Source of the DNA: Amaranthus tricolor
Lineage: Eukaryota > Streptophyta > Magnoliopsida > Caryophyllales > Amaranthaceae
Direction: 5' to 3'
Assembly (NCBI RefSeq): GCF_026212465.1
Contig: NC_080057.1
Span: forward strand, 10,004,164 to 10,068,163
DNA length: 64,000 bases
Notes under the pieces: model-generated
The model's input: the letters and a program-made list of their open reading frames with translations, nothing else
Databases searched by the model: none
What the model was told of the DNA's origin: nothing
In this document: positions 1 to 11,480 of the stretch, piece after piece
Layout of the letters: each line of letters starts with the position of its first letter
Numbering within the stretch: the stretch's first letter is position 1
Translations under genes and position numbers: made by a program

Positions 1-829
1 GCGAAGTGTCATGCAAAACAAACCAAGTTTGAGCCACTTTATACGTAAAAGTGCCAAAAGCACTTAAAAACCCTTAAAATAGAAACTTGACACGTAATTT
101 CTAGCATACGACTATGATATTCAATTCTAACCACTTCAACACAATAATATATATCAAATAGTGTTGTGCGCCATGTTTGTGCAAAACAAACCAAGTTTGA
201 GTTACTTTATGCGCATAAGTGCCAAAAGCGCTTAAAAACCCTTAAAATCGCAACCTAACACGTAATTTCTAGCATATGACTATGATTTTCAATTTCAACC
301 ACTTCAACACAATAATATATACCAAATAGTGTGGTGTGCCAAGTTTCGTGCAAAACAAACCAAGTTTTTGAGCTACTTTTAGCGCAAAAGTGCCAAAAAT
401 GCTAAAAAACTTATAAAATTGCAACTTAACATGTAATTTTTAGCATATGACTATGATTTTAAATTCTAACCACTTCAACACAATAATATATACCAAATAG
501 TGTTGTGTGCCAAGTTTCGTGCAAAACAAACCAAGTTTGAACTACTTTTTGCGCAAAAAGTGCCAAAAGCGCTTAAAAACCCTTAAAAATCGCAACTTTA
601 ACACGTAATTTCTAGCATACGACTATGATTTTGAATTCTAACCACTTCAACACAATAATATATACCAAATAGTGTTGTGTGCCAAGTTTCGTGAAAACAA
701 ACCAAGTTTGAGCTACTTTTTGCGCAAAAGTGCCAAAAGCGCTTAAAAACCCTTAAAATCGCAACTTAAAACGTAATTTCTAGCATACAACTATGATTTT
801 AAATTCTAACCACTTCAACACAATAATAT
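1..829 (-). repeat. Satellite array block 1 (169-bp family, minus orientation)
   Basis: About five tandem monomers. The anchor CCACTTCAAC begins at 131, 299, 470, 642 and 810, giving periods of 168, 171, 172 and 168 bp. The monomers read in the reverse-complement sense of block 2. This block has many single-base length changes in A and T runs, for example near 360-390 and 545-600, so its monomers look noisier than most others. No open reading frame, RNA gene or foreign insertion is visible. The block ends at a run of N, so its true length is unknown. Confidence 0.97.
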
Positions 830-929
830 NNNNNNNNNNNNNNNNNNNNNNNNNNNNNNNNNNNNNNNNNNNNNNNNNNNNNNNNNNNNNNNNNNNNNNN
901 NNNNNNNNNNNNNNNNNNNNNNNNNNNNN
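830..929. other. Assembly gap of 100 N (orientation switch)
   Basis: This is a run of exactly 100 N, the usual placeholder for a gap of unknown size between scaffolded contigs. The satellite is in the minus orientation before it and the plus orientation after it. The junction between the two orientations is therefore not present in determined sequence. Confidence 0.98.
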
Positions 930-3900
930 GAAATAACGTGTTAAGTTGCGATTTTATGCGTTTTTAAGCGTTTTTGGCACTTTTGCGCATAAAGTAGCTC
1001 AAACTTGGTTTGTTTTGCACGAAACTTTGCATACAATACTATTTGGTATATATTATTGTCTTGAAGTGGTTAAAATTTAAAATCATAGTCGTATACTAGA
1101 ATTTACGTGTTAAGTTGCGATTTTATGCGTTTTTAAGCGCTTTTGGAACTTTTGCGCATAAAGTAGCTCAAACTTAGTTTGTTTTCCACGAAACTTGGCA
1201 TACAATACTATTTGGTATATATTATTGTGTTGAAGTGGGTTAAAATTAAAAATCATAGTCGTATGCTAGAAATTACGTGTTAAGTTGCAATTTTAAGGGT
1301 TTTTAAGTGCTTTTGGCAATTTTGCGCATAAAGTAGCTCAAACTTGGTTTGTTTTGCACGAATCTTGGCACACAACACTATTTGGTATATATTATAATGT
1401 TGAAGTAGTTAGAATTGAAAATCATAATCGTATGCTAGAAACTACGTGTTAAGTTGCGATTTTAAGGGTTTTTAAGCGCTTTTGGCTCTTTTGCGCATAA
1501 AGTAACTCAAACTTGGTTTGTTTTACAAGAAACTTGGCACACAACACTAATTGGTATATATTAATGTGTTGAAGTGGTTAGAATTGAAAATCATAGTCGT
1601 ATGCTAGAAATTACGTGTTAAGTTTCGATTTTTTGGGTTTCTTAGCGCTTTTGACACTTTTGCGCATAAAGTAGCTCACAAGCTTGGTTTGTTTTGCACG
1701 AAACTTGGCACACAATACTATTTGGTATATATTATTGTTTTGAAGTGGTTAAAATTGAAAATCATGGTCGTATGCTAGAAATTACGTGTTAAGTTGCGAT
1801 TTTAAGGGTTTTTAAGCGCTTTTGGCACTTTTGCGCATAAAGTAGCTCAAACTTGGTTTGTTTTGCACGAAACTTGGCACACAACACTATTTGGTATATA
1901 TTATTGTGTTGAAGTGGTTAGAATTGAAAATCATAGTCATATGCTAGAAATTACATGTTAAGTTGTGATTTTATGCGTTTTTAAGCGTTTTTGGCACTTT
2001 TACGCATAAAGTAGCTCACAAACTTGGTTTGTTTTGAACGAAACTCGGCACACAACACTATTTGCTATATATTATTGTGCTGAAGTGATTAGAATTGAAA
2101 ATCATAGTTGTATGCTAGAAATTACGTGTTAAGTTGCGATTTTAAGGGTTTTTAAGCGCTTTTGGCACTTTTGCGCATAAATTAACTCAAACTTGGTTTG
2201 TTTTGCACGAAACATGGCACGCAACACTATTTGGTATATATTATTGTGTTGAAGTGGTTAGAATTGAAAATCATAGTCGTATGCTAGAAATTACGTGTTA
2301 AGTTGCGATTTTAAGGGTTTTTAAGCGCTTTTGGCACTTTTGCGCATAAGTAGCTCAAACTTGGTTTCTTTTGCACGAAACTTGGCACACAACACTAATT
2401 GGTATATATTATTGTGTTGAAGTGGTTAGAATTTAAAATCATAATCATATGCTGGAAATTACATGGTAAGTTGCGATTTTAAGGGTTTTTAAGCGCTTTT
2501 GGCACTTTTGCACATAAAGTAGCTCAAACTTGGTTTGTTTTGAACGAAACTTGGCACACAACACTATTTGGTATATATTATTGTGCGGAAGTGATTAGAA
2601 TTGAAAATCATAGTCGTATGCTAGAAATTACGTGTTAAGTTGCGATTTTAAGGGTTTTAAAGCGCTTTTGGCACTTTTGCGCATAAATTAACTCAAAGTT
2701 GGTTTGTTTTGCACGAAACTTGGCAAACAACACTATTTGGTATATATTATTGTGTTGAAGTGGTTAGAATTGAAAATCATAGTCGTATGCTAGAAATTAC
2801 GTGTTAAGTTGCTATTTTATGCGTTTTTAAGCATTTTTGGCGCTTTTGCGCATAAAGTAGCTCAAACTTGGTTTGTTTTGCACGAAAGTTGGCATACAAT
2901 AATATTTGGTATATACTATTGTGTTGAAGTGGTTAAAATTGAAAATCATAGTCCTATACTAGAAATTACGTGTTAAGTTGCGATTTTATGCGTTTTTAAG
3001 CGTTTTTGGCACTTTTGCGCATAAAGTAGCTCAAATTGGTTTGTTTTGCACGAAACTTGGCATACAATACTATTTGGTATATATTATTGCGTTGAAGTGG
3101 TTAAATTTGAAAATCATAGTCGTATACTAGAAATTACGTGTTAAGTTGCGATTTTATGCGTTTTTAAGCGCTTTTGGAACTTTTGCGCATAAAGTAGCTC
3201 AAACTTAGTTTGTTTTCCACGAAACTTGGCATACAATACTATTTGGTATATATTATTGTGTTGAAGTGGTTAAAATTGAAAATCATAGTCGTATACTAGA
3301 AATTACGTGTTAAGTTGCGATTTTATGCGTTTTTAAGCGTTTTTGGCACTTTTGCGCATAAAGTAGCTCAAACTTGGTTTGTTTTGCACGAAACTTGGCA
3401 TACAATACTATTTGGTATATATTATTGTGTTGAAGTGGTTAAAATTGAAAATCGTAGTCGTATACTAGAAATTACGTGTTAAGTTGCGATTTTATGCGTT
3501 GTTAATCGTTTCTGGCACTTTTGCGCATAAAGTAGCTCAAACTTGGTTTGTTTTGCATGAAACTTGGCATACAATACTATTTGGTATATGTTATTGTGTT
3601 GAAGTGGTTAAAATTGAAAATCATAGTCGTATACTAGAAATTACGTGTTAAATTGCGATTTTGTGCGTTTTTAAGCGCTTTTGGAACTTTTGCGCATAAA
3701 GTAGCTCAAACTTAGTTTCTTTTGCACGAAACTTGGCATACAATACTATTTGGTATATATTATTGTGTTGAAGTGGTTAAAATTGAAAATCATAGTCGTA
3801 TGCTAGAAATTACGTGTTAAGTTGCGATTTTAAGGGTTTTTAAGCGCTTTTGGCATTTTTGCATATAAAGTAGCTCAAACTTGGTTTGTTTTGCACGAAG

Positions 3901-6740
3901 CTTGGCGCACAATACTATTTGGTATATATTATTGTGTTAAAGTGGTTAGAATTGAAAATGATAGTCGTATGCTAGAAATTACGTGTTAAGTTGCTATTTT
4001 ATGCGTTTTTAAGCGTTTTTGGCACTTTTGCGCATAAAGTAGCTAAAACTTGGTTTGTTTTGCACGAAACTTGGCACACAATACTATTTGGTATACATTA
4101 TTGTTTTGAAGTGGTTAAAATTGAAAATCATAGTCGTATGCTAGAAATTACGTGTTAAGTTGCGATTTTAAGAGTTTTTAAGTGCTTTTGGCACTTTTGC
4201 GCATAAAGTAGCTCAAACTTGGTTTGTTTTGCACGAAACTAGGCACACAACACTATTTGATATATATTATTGTGTTGTAGTGGTTAGAATTGAAAATCAT
4301 AGTCATATGCTAGAAATTACATGTTAAGTTGCGATTTTATGCGTTTTTAAGCGTTTTTGGCACTTTTACGCATAAAGTAGCTCACAAACTTGGTTTTGTT
4401 TTGAACGAAACTTGGCACACAACACTATTTGGTATATATTATTGTGCTGAAGTTATTATAATTGAAAATCATAGTCGTATGCTAGAAATTACGTGTTAAG
4501 TTGCGATTTTAAGGGTTTTAAAGCGCTTTTGGCACTTTTGCGCATAAATTAACTCAAACTTGGTTTGTTTTGCACGAAACTTGGCAAACAACACTGTTTG
4601 GTATATATTATTGTGTTGAAGTCGTTAGAATAGAAAATCATAGTCGTATGCTAGAAGTTACGTGTTAAGTTGCTATTTTATGCGTTTTTAAGCGTTTTTG
4701 GCACTTTTGCGCATAAAGAAGCTCAAACTTGGTTTGTTTTGCACGAAACTTGGCATACAATACGATTTGGTATATATTATTGTGTTGAAGTGGTTAAAAA
4801 TGAAAATCATAGTCGTATACTAGAAATAACGTGTTAAGTTGCGATTTTATGCGTTTTTAAGCGTTTTTTGGCACTTTTGCGCATAAAGTAGCTCAAACTT
4901 GGTTTGTTTTGCACGAAACTTGGCATACAATACTATTTGGTATATATTATTGTGTTGAAGTGGTTAAAATTTAAAATCATAGTCGTATACTAGAATTTAC
5001 GTGTTAAGTTGCGATTTTATGCGTTTTTAAGCGCTTTTGGATCTTTTGCGCATAAAGTAGCTCAAACATAGTTTGTTTTCCACGAAACTTGGCATACAAT
5101 ACTATTTGGTATATATTATTGTGTTGAAGTGGTTAAAATTAAAAATCATAGTCGTATGCTAGAAATTACGTGTTAAGTTGCAATTTTAAGGGTTTTTAAG
5201 TGCTTTTGGCACTTTTGCGCATAAAGTAGCTCAAACTTGGTTTGTTTTGCTCGAATCTTGGCACACAACACTATTTGGTATATATTATAATGTTGAAGTA
5301 GTTAGAATTGAAAATCATAATCGTATGCTAGAAACTACGTGTTAAGTTGCGATTTTAAGGGTTTTTAAGCGCTTTTGGCTCTTTTGCGCATAAAGTAACT
5401 CAAACTTGGTTTGTTTTACAAGAAACTTGGCACACAACACTAATTGGTATATATTAATGTGTTGAAGTGGTTAGAATTGAAAATCATAGTCGTATGCTAG
5501 AAATTACGTGTTAAGTTTCGATTTTTTGGGTTTCTTAGCGCTTTTGACACTTTTGCGCATAAAGTAGCTCACAAGCTTGGTTTGTTTTGCACGAAACTTG
5601 GCACACAACACTATTTGGTATATTGTATTGTGTTTAAGTGGTTAGAATTGAAAATCATGGTCGTATGCTAGAAATTAAGTGTTAAGTTGAGATTTAAAGG
5701 GTTTTTAAACGCTTTTGGCACTTTTGCGCATTAAGTAGCTCAAACTTGGTTTGCTTTCTACAAAACTTGGCACACAACATTAATTGGAATATATTATTGT
5801 GTTGAAGTGGTTAGAATTGAAAATCATGGTCGTATGCTAGAAATTACGTGTTAAGTTGCGATTTTAAGGGTTTTTTAAGCGCTTTTGGCACTTTTGCGCA
5901 TAAAGTAGCTAAAACTTGGTTTGTTTTGCACGAAACTTGGCACACATTACTATTTGGTATATATTATTGTTTTGAAGTGGTTAAAATTGAAAATCATAGT
6001 CGTATGCTAGAAATTACGTGTTATGTTGCGATTTTAAGGGTTTTTAAGCGCTTTTGGCATTTTTGTACATAAAGTAGCTCAAACTTGGTTTGTTTTTGCA
6101 CGAAGCTTGGCACACAATACTATTTGGTATATATTATTGTGTTAAAGTGGTTAGAACTGAAAATGATAGTCGTATGCTAGAAATTACGTGTTAAGTTGCT
6201 ATTTTATGCGTTTTTAAGCGTTTTTGGCACTTTTGCGCATAAAGCAGCTAAAACTTGGTTTGTTTTGCACGAAACTTGGCACACAATACTATTTGGTATA
6301 TATTATTGTTTTGAAGTGGTTAGAATTGAAAATCATAGTCATATGCTAGAAATTACATGTTAAGTTGCGATTTTATGCGTTTTTAAGCGTTTTTGGCACT
6401 TTTACGCATAAAGTAGCTCACAAACTTTGTTTGTTTTGAACGAAACTTGGCACACAACACTATTTGGTATATATTATTGTGCTGAAGTTATTAGAATTGA
6501 AAATCATAGTCGTATGCTAGAAATTACGTGTTAAGTTGCGATTTTAAGGGTTTTAAAGCGCTTTTGGCACTTTTGCGCATAAATTAACTCAAACTTGGTT
6601 TGTTTTGCACGAAACTTTGCAAACAACACTGTTTGGTATATATTATTGTGTTGAAGTGGTTAGAATAGAAAATCATAGTCGTATGCTAGAAACTACGTGT
6701 TAAGTTGCTATTTTATGCGTTTTTAAGCGTTTTTGGCACT
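930..6740 (+). repeat. Heterogeneous satellite stretch at the left of block 2
   Basis: About 34 monomers of mixed subtypes without one simple higher-order period. Long-range duplications are present. A marker monomer with the variant TAGAATTTACGTG recurs with its anchor at 1106, 5000 and 7034, spacings of 3894 and 2034 bp, which are about 23 and 12 monomers. The blocks following 1106 and 5000 also match over several monomers, including a shared T-rich variant near 1625 and 5520. This suggests older duplications later broken by unequal exchange. No gene or foreign insertion is seen. The right boundary is approximate. Confidence 0.75.
1788..1956 (+). repeat. Representative 169-bp satellite monomer
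   Basis: This copy is close to the consensus and is used as the reference phase, with position 1 at the first base of GTTAAG. It holds GCGATTTTAAGGG near positions 9-21 and the 8-bp palindrome AAGCGCTT at 27-34. TTGGCAC occurs at 35-41 and again at 87-93. The palindrome TGCGCA is at 45-50. CAACAC at 95-100 can pair with GTGTTG at 119-124 around the TATATA core. The consensus has six CpG sites and 59 G+C in 169 bases. I see no match to the mammalian CENP-B box. The family was not recognised from memory. Confidence 0.9.
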
Positions 6741-7540
6741 TTTGCGCATAAAGTAGCTCAAACTTGGTTTGTTTTGCACGAAACTTGGCATATAATACTA
6801 TTTGGTATATATTATTGTGTTGAAGTGGTTAAAAATGAAAATCATAGTCGTATACTAGAAATAATGTGTTAAGTTGCGATTTTATGCGTTTTTAAGCGTT
6901 TTTGGCACTTTTGCGCATAAAGTAGCTCAAACTTGGTTTGTTTTGCACGAAACTTGGCATACAATACTATTTGGTATATATTATTGTGTTGAAGTGGTTA
7001 AAATTTAAAATCATAGTCGTATACTAGAATTTACGTGTTAAGTTGCGATTTTATGCGTTTTTAAGCGCTTTTGGAACTTTTGCGCATAAAGTAGCTCAAA
7101 CTTAGTTTGTTTTCCACGAAACTTGGCATACAATACTATTTGGTATATATTATTGTGTTGAAGTGGTTAAAATTAAAAATCATAGTCGTATGCTAGAAAT
7201 TACCTGTTAATTTGCGATTTTAAGGGTTTTTAAGCGCTTTTGGCATTTTTGCGCATAAAGTAGCTCAAACTTGGTTTGTTGCACGAAACTTGGCACACGA
7301 TACTATTTGGTATATATTATTGTGCGGAAGTGGTTAGAATTGAAAATCATAGTCGTAAGCTAGAAATTACGTGTTAAGTTGCGATTTTTAGGGTTTCTTA
7401 GCGCTTTTGACACTTTTGCGCATAAAGTAGCTCACAAGCTTGGTTTGTTTTGCACGAAACTTGGCACACAACACTATTTGGTATATTGTATTGTGTTGAA
7501 GTGGTTAGAATTGAAAATCATGGTCGTATGCTAGAAATTA

Positions 7541-7695
7541 AGTGTTAAGTTGAGATTTTTAGGGTTTCTTAGTGCTTTTGGCACTTTTGCGCATTAAGTA
7601 GCTCAAACTTGGTTTACGCATTAAGTAGCACTTTGGAATATATTATTGTGTTGAAGTGGTTAGAATTGAAAATCATGGTCGTATGCTAGAAATTA
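7541..7695 (+). repeat. Shortened 155-bp monomer, HOR copy 1
   Basis: The distance between anchors is 155 bp rather than 169. Around 7591-7640 the sequence GCATTAAGTAGC occurs twice about 27 bp apart, and the usual stretch holding the second TTGGCAC motif is missing. The monomer rejoins normal sequence at GGAATATATTATTG. This looks like a compound slippage event, a short duplication combined with a larger deletion. The same rearrangement is present in the next two higher-order copies, so it predates their amplification. Confidence 0.9.
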
Positions 7696-8880
7696 CGTGT
7701 TAAGTTGCAAGTTTATGCGTTTTTAAGCATTTTTGCCACTTTTGCGCATAAAGTAACTCAAACTTTGTTTGTTTTGCACGAAACTTGGCACACAATACTA
7801 TTTGGTATATATTATTGTGTTGAATTTGTTAGAATTTAAAATCATAGTCATATGCTAAAAATTATATGTTAAGTTGCGATTTTATGCGTTTTTAAGCATT
7901 TTTGGCACTTTTACGCATAAAGTAGCTCACATACTTGGTTTATTTTGAACGAAACTCGGCATACAACACTATTTGGTATATATTATTGTGCTGAAGTGAT
8001 TAGAATTGAAAATCATAGTTGTATGCTAGAAATTACGTGTTAAGTTGCGATTTTAAGGGTTTTTAAGCGCTTTTGGCACTTTTGCGCATAAAGTAGCTCA
8101 AACTTGGTTTGTTTTGCACGAAACTTGGCATATAATACTATTTGGTATATATTATTGTGTTGAAGTGGTTAAAATTGAAAATCATAGTCGTATACTAGAA
8201 ATAATGTGTTAAGTTGCGATTTTATGCGTTTTTAAGCGTTTATGGCACTTTTGCGCATAAAGTAGCTCAAACTTGGTTTGTTTTGCACGAAACTTGGCAT
8301 ACAATACTATTTGGTATATATTATTGTGTTGAAGTGGTTAAAATTTAAAATCATAGTCGTATACTAGAATTTACGTGTTAAGTTGCGATTTTATGCGTTT
8401 TTAAGCGCTTTTGGAACTTTTGCGCATAAAGTAGCTCAAACTTAGTTTGTTTTCCACGAAACTTGGCATACAATACTATTTGGTATATATTATTGTGTTG
8501 AAGTGGTTAAAATTAAAAATCATAGTCGTATGCTAGAAATTACCTGTTAATTTGCGATTTTAAGGGTTTTTAAGCGCTTTTGGCATTTTTGCGCATAAAG
8601 TAGCTCAAACTTGGTTTGTTGCACGAAACTTGGCACACGATACTATTTGGAATATATTATTGTGCGGAAGTGGTTAGAATTGAAAATCATAGTCGTAAGC
8701 TAGAAATTACGTGTTAAGTTGCGATTTTTAGGGTTTCTTAGCGCTTTTGACACTTTTGCGCATAAAGTAGCTCACAAGCTTGGTTTGTTTTGCACGAAAC
8801 TTGGCACACAACACTATTTGGTATATTGTATTGTGTTGAAGTGGTTAGAATTGAAAATCATGGTCGTATGCTAGAAATTA

Positions 8881-9035
8881 AGTGTTAAGTTGAGATTTTT
8901 AGGGTTTCTTAGCGCTTTTGGCACTTTTGCGCATTAAGTAGCTCAAACTTGGTTTGCGCATTAAGTAGCACTTTGGAATATATTATTGTGTTGAAGTGGT
9001 TAGAATTGAAAATCATGGTCGTATGCTAGAAATTA
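8881..9035 (+). repeat. Shortened 155-bp monomer, HOR copy 2
   Basis: This is the same 155-bp rearranged monomer, 1340 bp downstream of the first. It differs slightly at the inner repeat, where GCGCATTAAG replaces ACGCATTAAG of copy 1. It serves as an unambiguous register marker for the 8-monomer unit. Confidence 0.9.
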
Positions 9036-10220
9036 CGTGTTAAGTTGCAAGTTTATGCGTTTTTAAGCATTTTTGCCACTTTTGCGCATAAAGTAACTCA
9101 AACTTTGTTTGTTTTGCACGAAACTTGGCACACAATACTATTTGGTATATATTATTGTGTTGAATTTGTTAGAATTTAAAATCATAGTCATATGCTAAAA
9201 ATTATATGTTAAGTTGCGATTTTATGCGTTTTTAAGCATTTTTGGCACTTTTACGCATAAAGTAGCTCACATACTTGGTTTATTTTGAACGAAACTCGGC
9301 ATACAACACTATTTGGTATATATTATTGTGCTGAAGTGATTAGAATTGAAAATCATAGTTGTATGCTAGAAATTACGTGTTAAGTTGCGATTTTAAGGGT
9401 TTTTAAGCGCTTTTGGCACTTTTGCGCATAAAGTAGCTCAAACTTGGTTTGTTTTGCACGAAACTTGGCATATAATACTATTTGGTATATATTATTGTGT
9501 TGAAGTGGTTAAAATTGAAAATCATAGTCGTATACTAGAAATAATGTGTTAAGTTGCGATTTTATGCGTTTTTAAGCGTTTATGGCACTTTTGCGCATAA
9601 AGTAGCTCAAACTTGGTTTGTTTTGCACGAAACTTGGCATACAATACTATTTGGTATATATTATTGTGTTGAAGTGGTTAAAATTTAAAATCATAGTCGT
9701 ATACTAGAATTTACGTGTTAAGTTGCGATTTTATGCGTTTTTAAGCGCTTTTGGAACTTTTGCGCATAAAGTAGCTCAAACTTAGTTTGTTTTCCACGAA
9801 ACTTGGCATACAATACTATTTGGTATATATTATTGTGTTGAAGTGGTTAAAATTAAAAATCATAGTCGTATGCTAGAAATTACCTGTTAATTTGCGATTT
9901 TAAGGGTTTTTAAGCGCTTTTGGCATTTTTGCGCATAAAGTAGCTCAAACTTGGTTTGTTGCACGAAACTTGGCACACGATACTATTTGGAATATATTAT
10001 TGTGCGGAAGTGGTTAGAATTGAAAATCATAGTCGTAAGCTAGAAATTACGTGTTAAGTTGCGATTTTTAGGGTTTCTTAGCGCTTTTGACACTTTTGCG
10101 CATAAAGTAGCTCACAAGCTTGGTTTGTTTTGCACGAAACTTGGCACACAACACTATTTGGTATATTGTATTGTGTTGAAGTTGTTAGAATTGAAAATCA
10201 TGGTCGTATGCTAGAAATTA

Positions 10221-10375
10221 AGTGTTAAGTTGAGATTTTTAGGGTTTCTTAGCGCTTTTGGCACTTTTGCGCATTAAGTAGCTCAAACTTGGTTTGCGCA
10301 TTAAGTAGCACTTTGGAATATATTATTGTGTTGAAGTGGTTAGAATTGAAAATCATGGTCGTATGCTAGAAATTA
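10221..10375 (+). repeat. Shortened 155-bp monomer, HOR copy 3
   Basis: Third occurrence of the 155-bp rearranged monomer, again 1340 bp downstream. Its inner repeat matches copy 2 (GCGCATTAAG), which suggests copies 2 and 3 share a more recent ancestor with each other than with copy 1. Confidence 0.9.
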
Positions 10376-10759
10376 CGTGTTAAGTTGCAAGTTTATGCGT
10401 TTTTTAAGCATTTTTGCCACTTTTGCGCATAAAGTAACTCAAACTTTGTTTGTTTTGCACGAAACTTGGCACACAATACTATTTGGTATATATTATTGTG
10501 TTGAATTTGTTAGAATTTAAAATCATAGTCATATGCTAAAAATTATATGTTAAGTTGCGATTTTATGCGTTTTTAAGCATTTTTGGCACTTTTACGCATA
10601 AAGTAGCTCACATACTTGGTTTATTTTGAACGAAACTCGGCATACAACACTATTTGGTATATATTATTGTGCTGAAGTGATTAGAATTGAAAATCATAGT
10701 TGTATGCTAGAAATTACGTGTTAAGTTGCGATTTTAAGGGTTTTTAAGCGCTTTTGGCA

Positions 10760-11480
10760 CTTTTGCGCATAAAGTAACTCAAACTTGGTTTGTTTTGCAG
10801 GAAACTTGGCACGCAACACTATTTGGTATATATTATTGTGTTCAAGTGGTTAGAATTGAAAATCATAGTCGTATGCTAGAAATTACGTGTTAAGTTGTGA
10901 TTTTAAGGGTTTTTAAGTGCTTTTGGCACTTTTGCGCATAAAGAATCTCAAACTTGGTTTGTTTTGCACGAATCTTGGCACACAACACTATTTGGTATAT
11001 ATTATTGTGTTGAAGTATTTAGAATTGAAAATCATAGTCGTATGCTAGAAATTACGTGTTAAGTTGCGATTTTAAGGGTTTTTTAGCGTTTTGGCACTTT
11101 TGCGCATAAAGTAGCTCACAAACTTGGTTTGATTTGCATGAAATTTGGCACACAACACTAATTGGTATATACTATTGTATTGAAGTTGTTAGAATTGAAA
11201 ATCATGGTCGTATGCTAGAAATTACGTGTTAAGTTATGATTTTAAGGTTTTTTAAGCGCTTTTGACAATTTTGCGCATAGAGTAACTAAAACTTGGTTTG
11301 TTCTGCACGAAACTTGGTACACAACACTAATTGGTATATATTTTTGTCTTGAAGTGGTTAGAATTGAAAATCTTAGTCATATGCTGCAAAATTACATGTT
11401 AAGTTGCGATTTTATGCGTTTTTAAGCGCTTTTGGCACTTTTGCGCATAAAGTAGCTAAAACTAGGTTTGTTTTGCACGA
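10760..11480 (+). repeat. Transitional satellite segment between two HOR domains
   Basis: About four monomers lie between the 8-monomer and 14-monomer repeats. They include a variant with GATTTGCATGAAATTTGG near 11129 and one with a single A insertion (GCTGCAAAATTAC) near 11384. Much of this segment reappears at about 19060-19440, again directly before a copy of the 14-monomer unit, so it travelled together with that unit. Confidence 0.75.

Larger units (their letters stand above)
6740..10760 (+). repeat. 1340-bp, 8-monomer higher-order repeat, three copies
   Basis: Three near-identical direct copies lie at a spacing of exactly 1340 bp. The variant GGCATATAATAC recurs near 6787, 8127 and 9467. 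The monomer boundary GTATGCTAGA next to an unusual GCAAGTTTATG variant recurs at 7681, 9021 and 10361. Each copy carries one shortened 155-bp monomer, which explains why the unit is 1340 bp rather than 8 x 169 = 1352. Copies differ by only a few substitutions and single-base indels, so they are recent. The outer boundaries, near 6740 and 10760, were set where the flanking copies stop matching. Confidence 0.9.

Noticed and set aside
1895..1905. TATA-like element GGTATATATTATTG as a promoter
   Set aside because: It is present in nearly every monomer, with no gene downstream and no other promoter context. Satellite transcription is possible but nothing here shows it.
1788..1956. Possible CENP-B box
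   Set aside because: No stretch of the monomer fits the core pattern TTCG....A..CGGG. The nearest CG-containing sites, GCACGAAAC and TAGTCGTATG, lack the required spacing and the CGGG end.
7375..7400. Telomere-like TTTAGGGTTT in some monomers (also as CCCTAAAA near 34105 and 36866)
   Set aside because: These are single occurrences created by one-base variants of the common TTTTAAGGGTTTTT stretch. There is no tandem array of TTTAGGG, so this is not an interstitial telomere.
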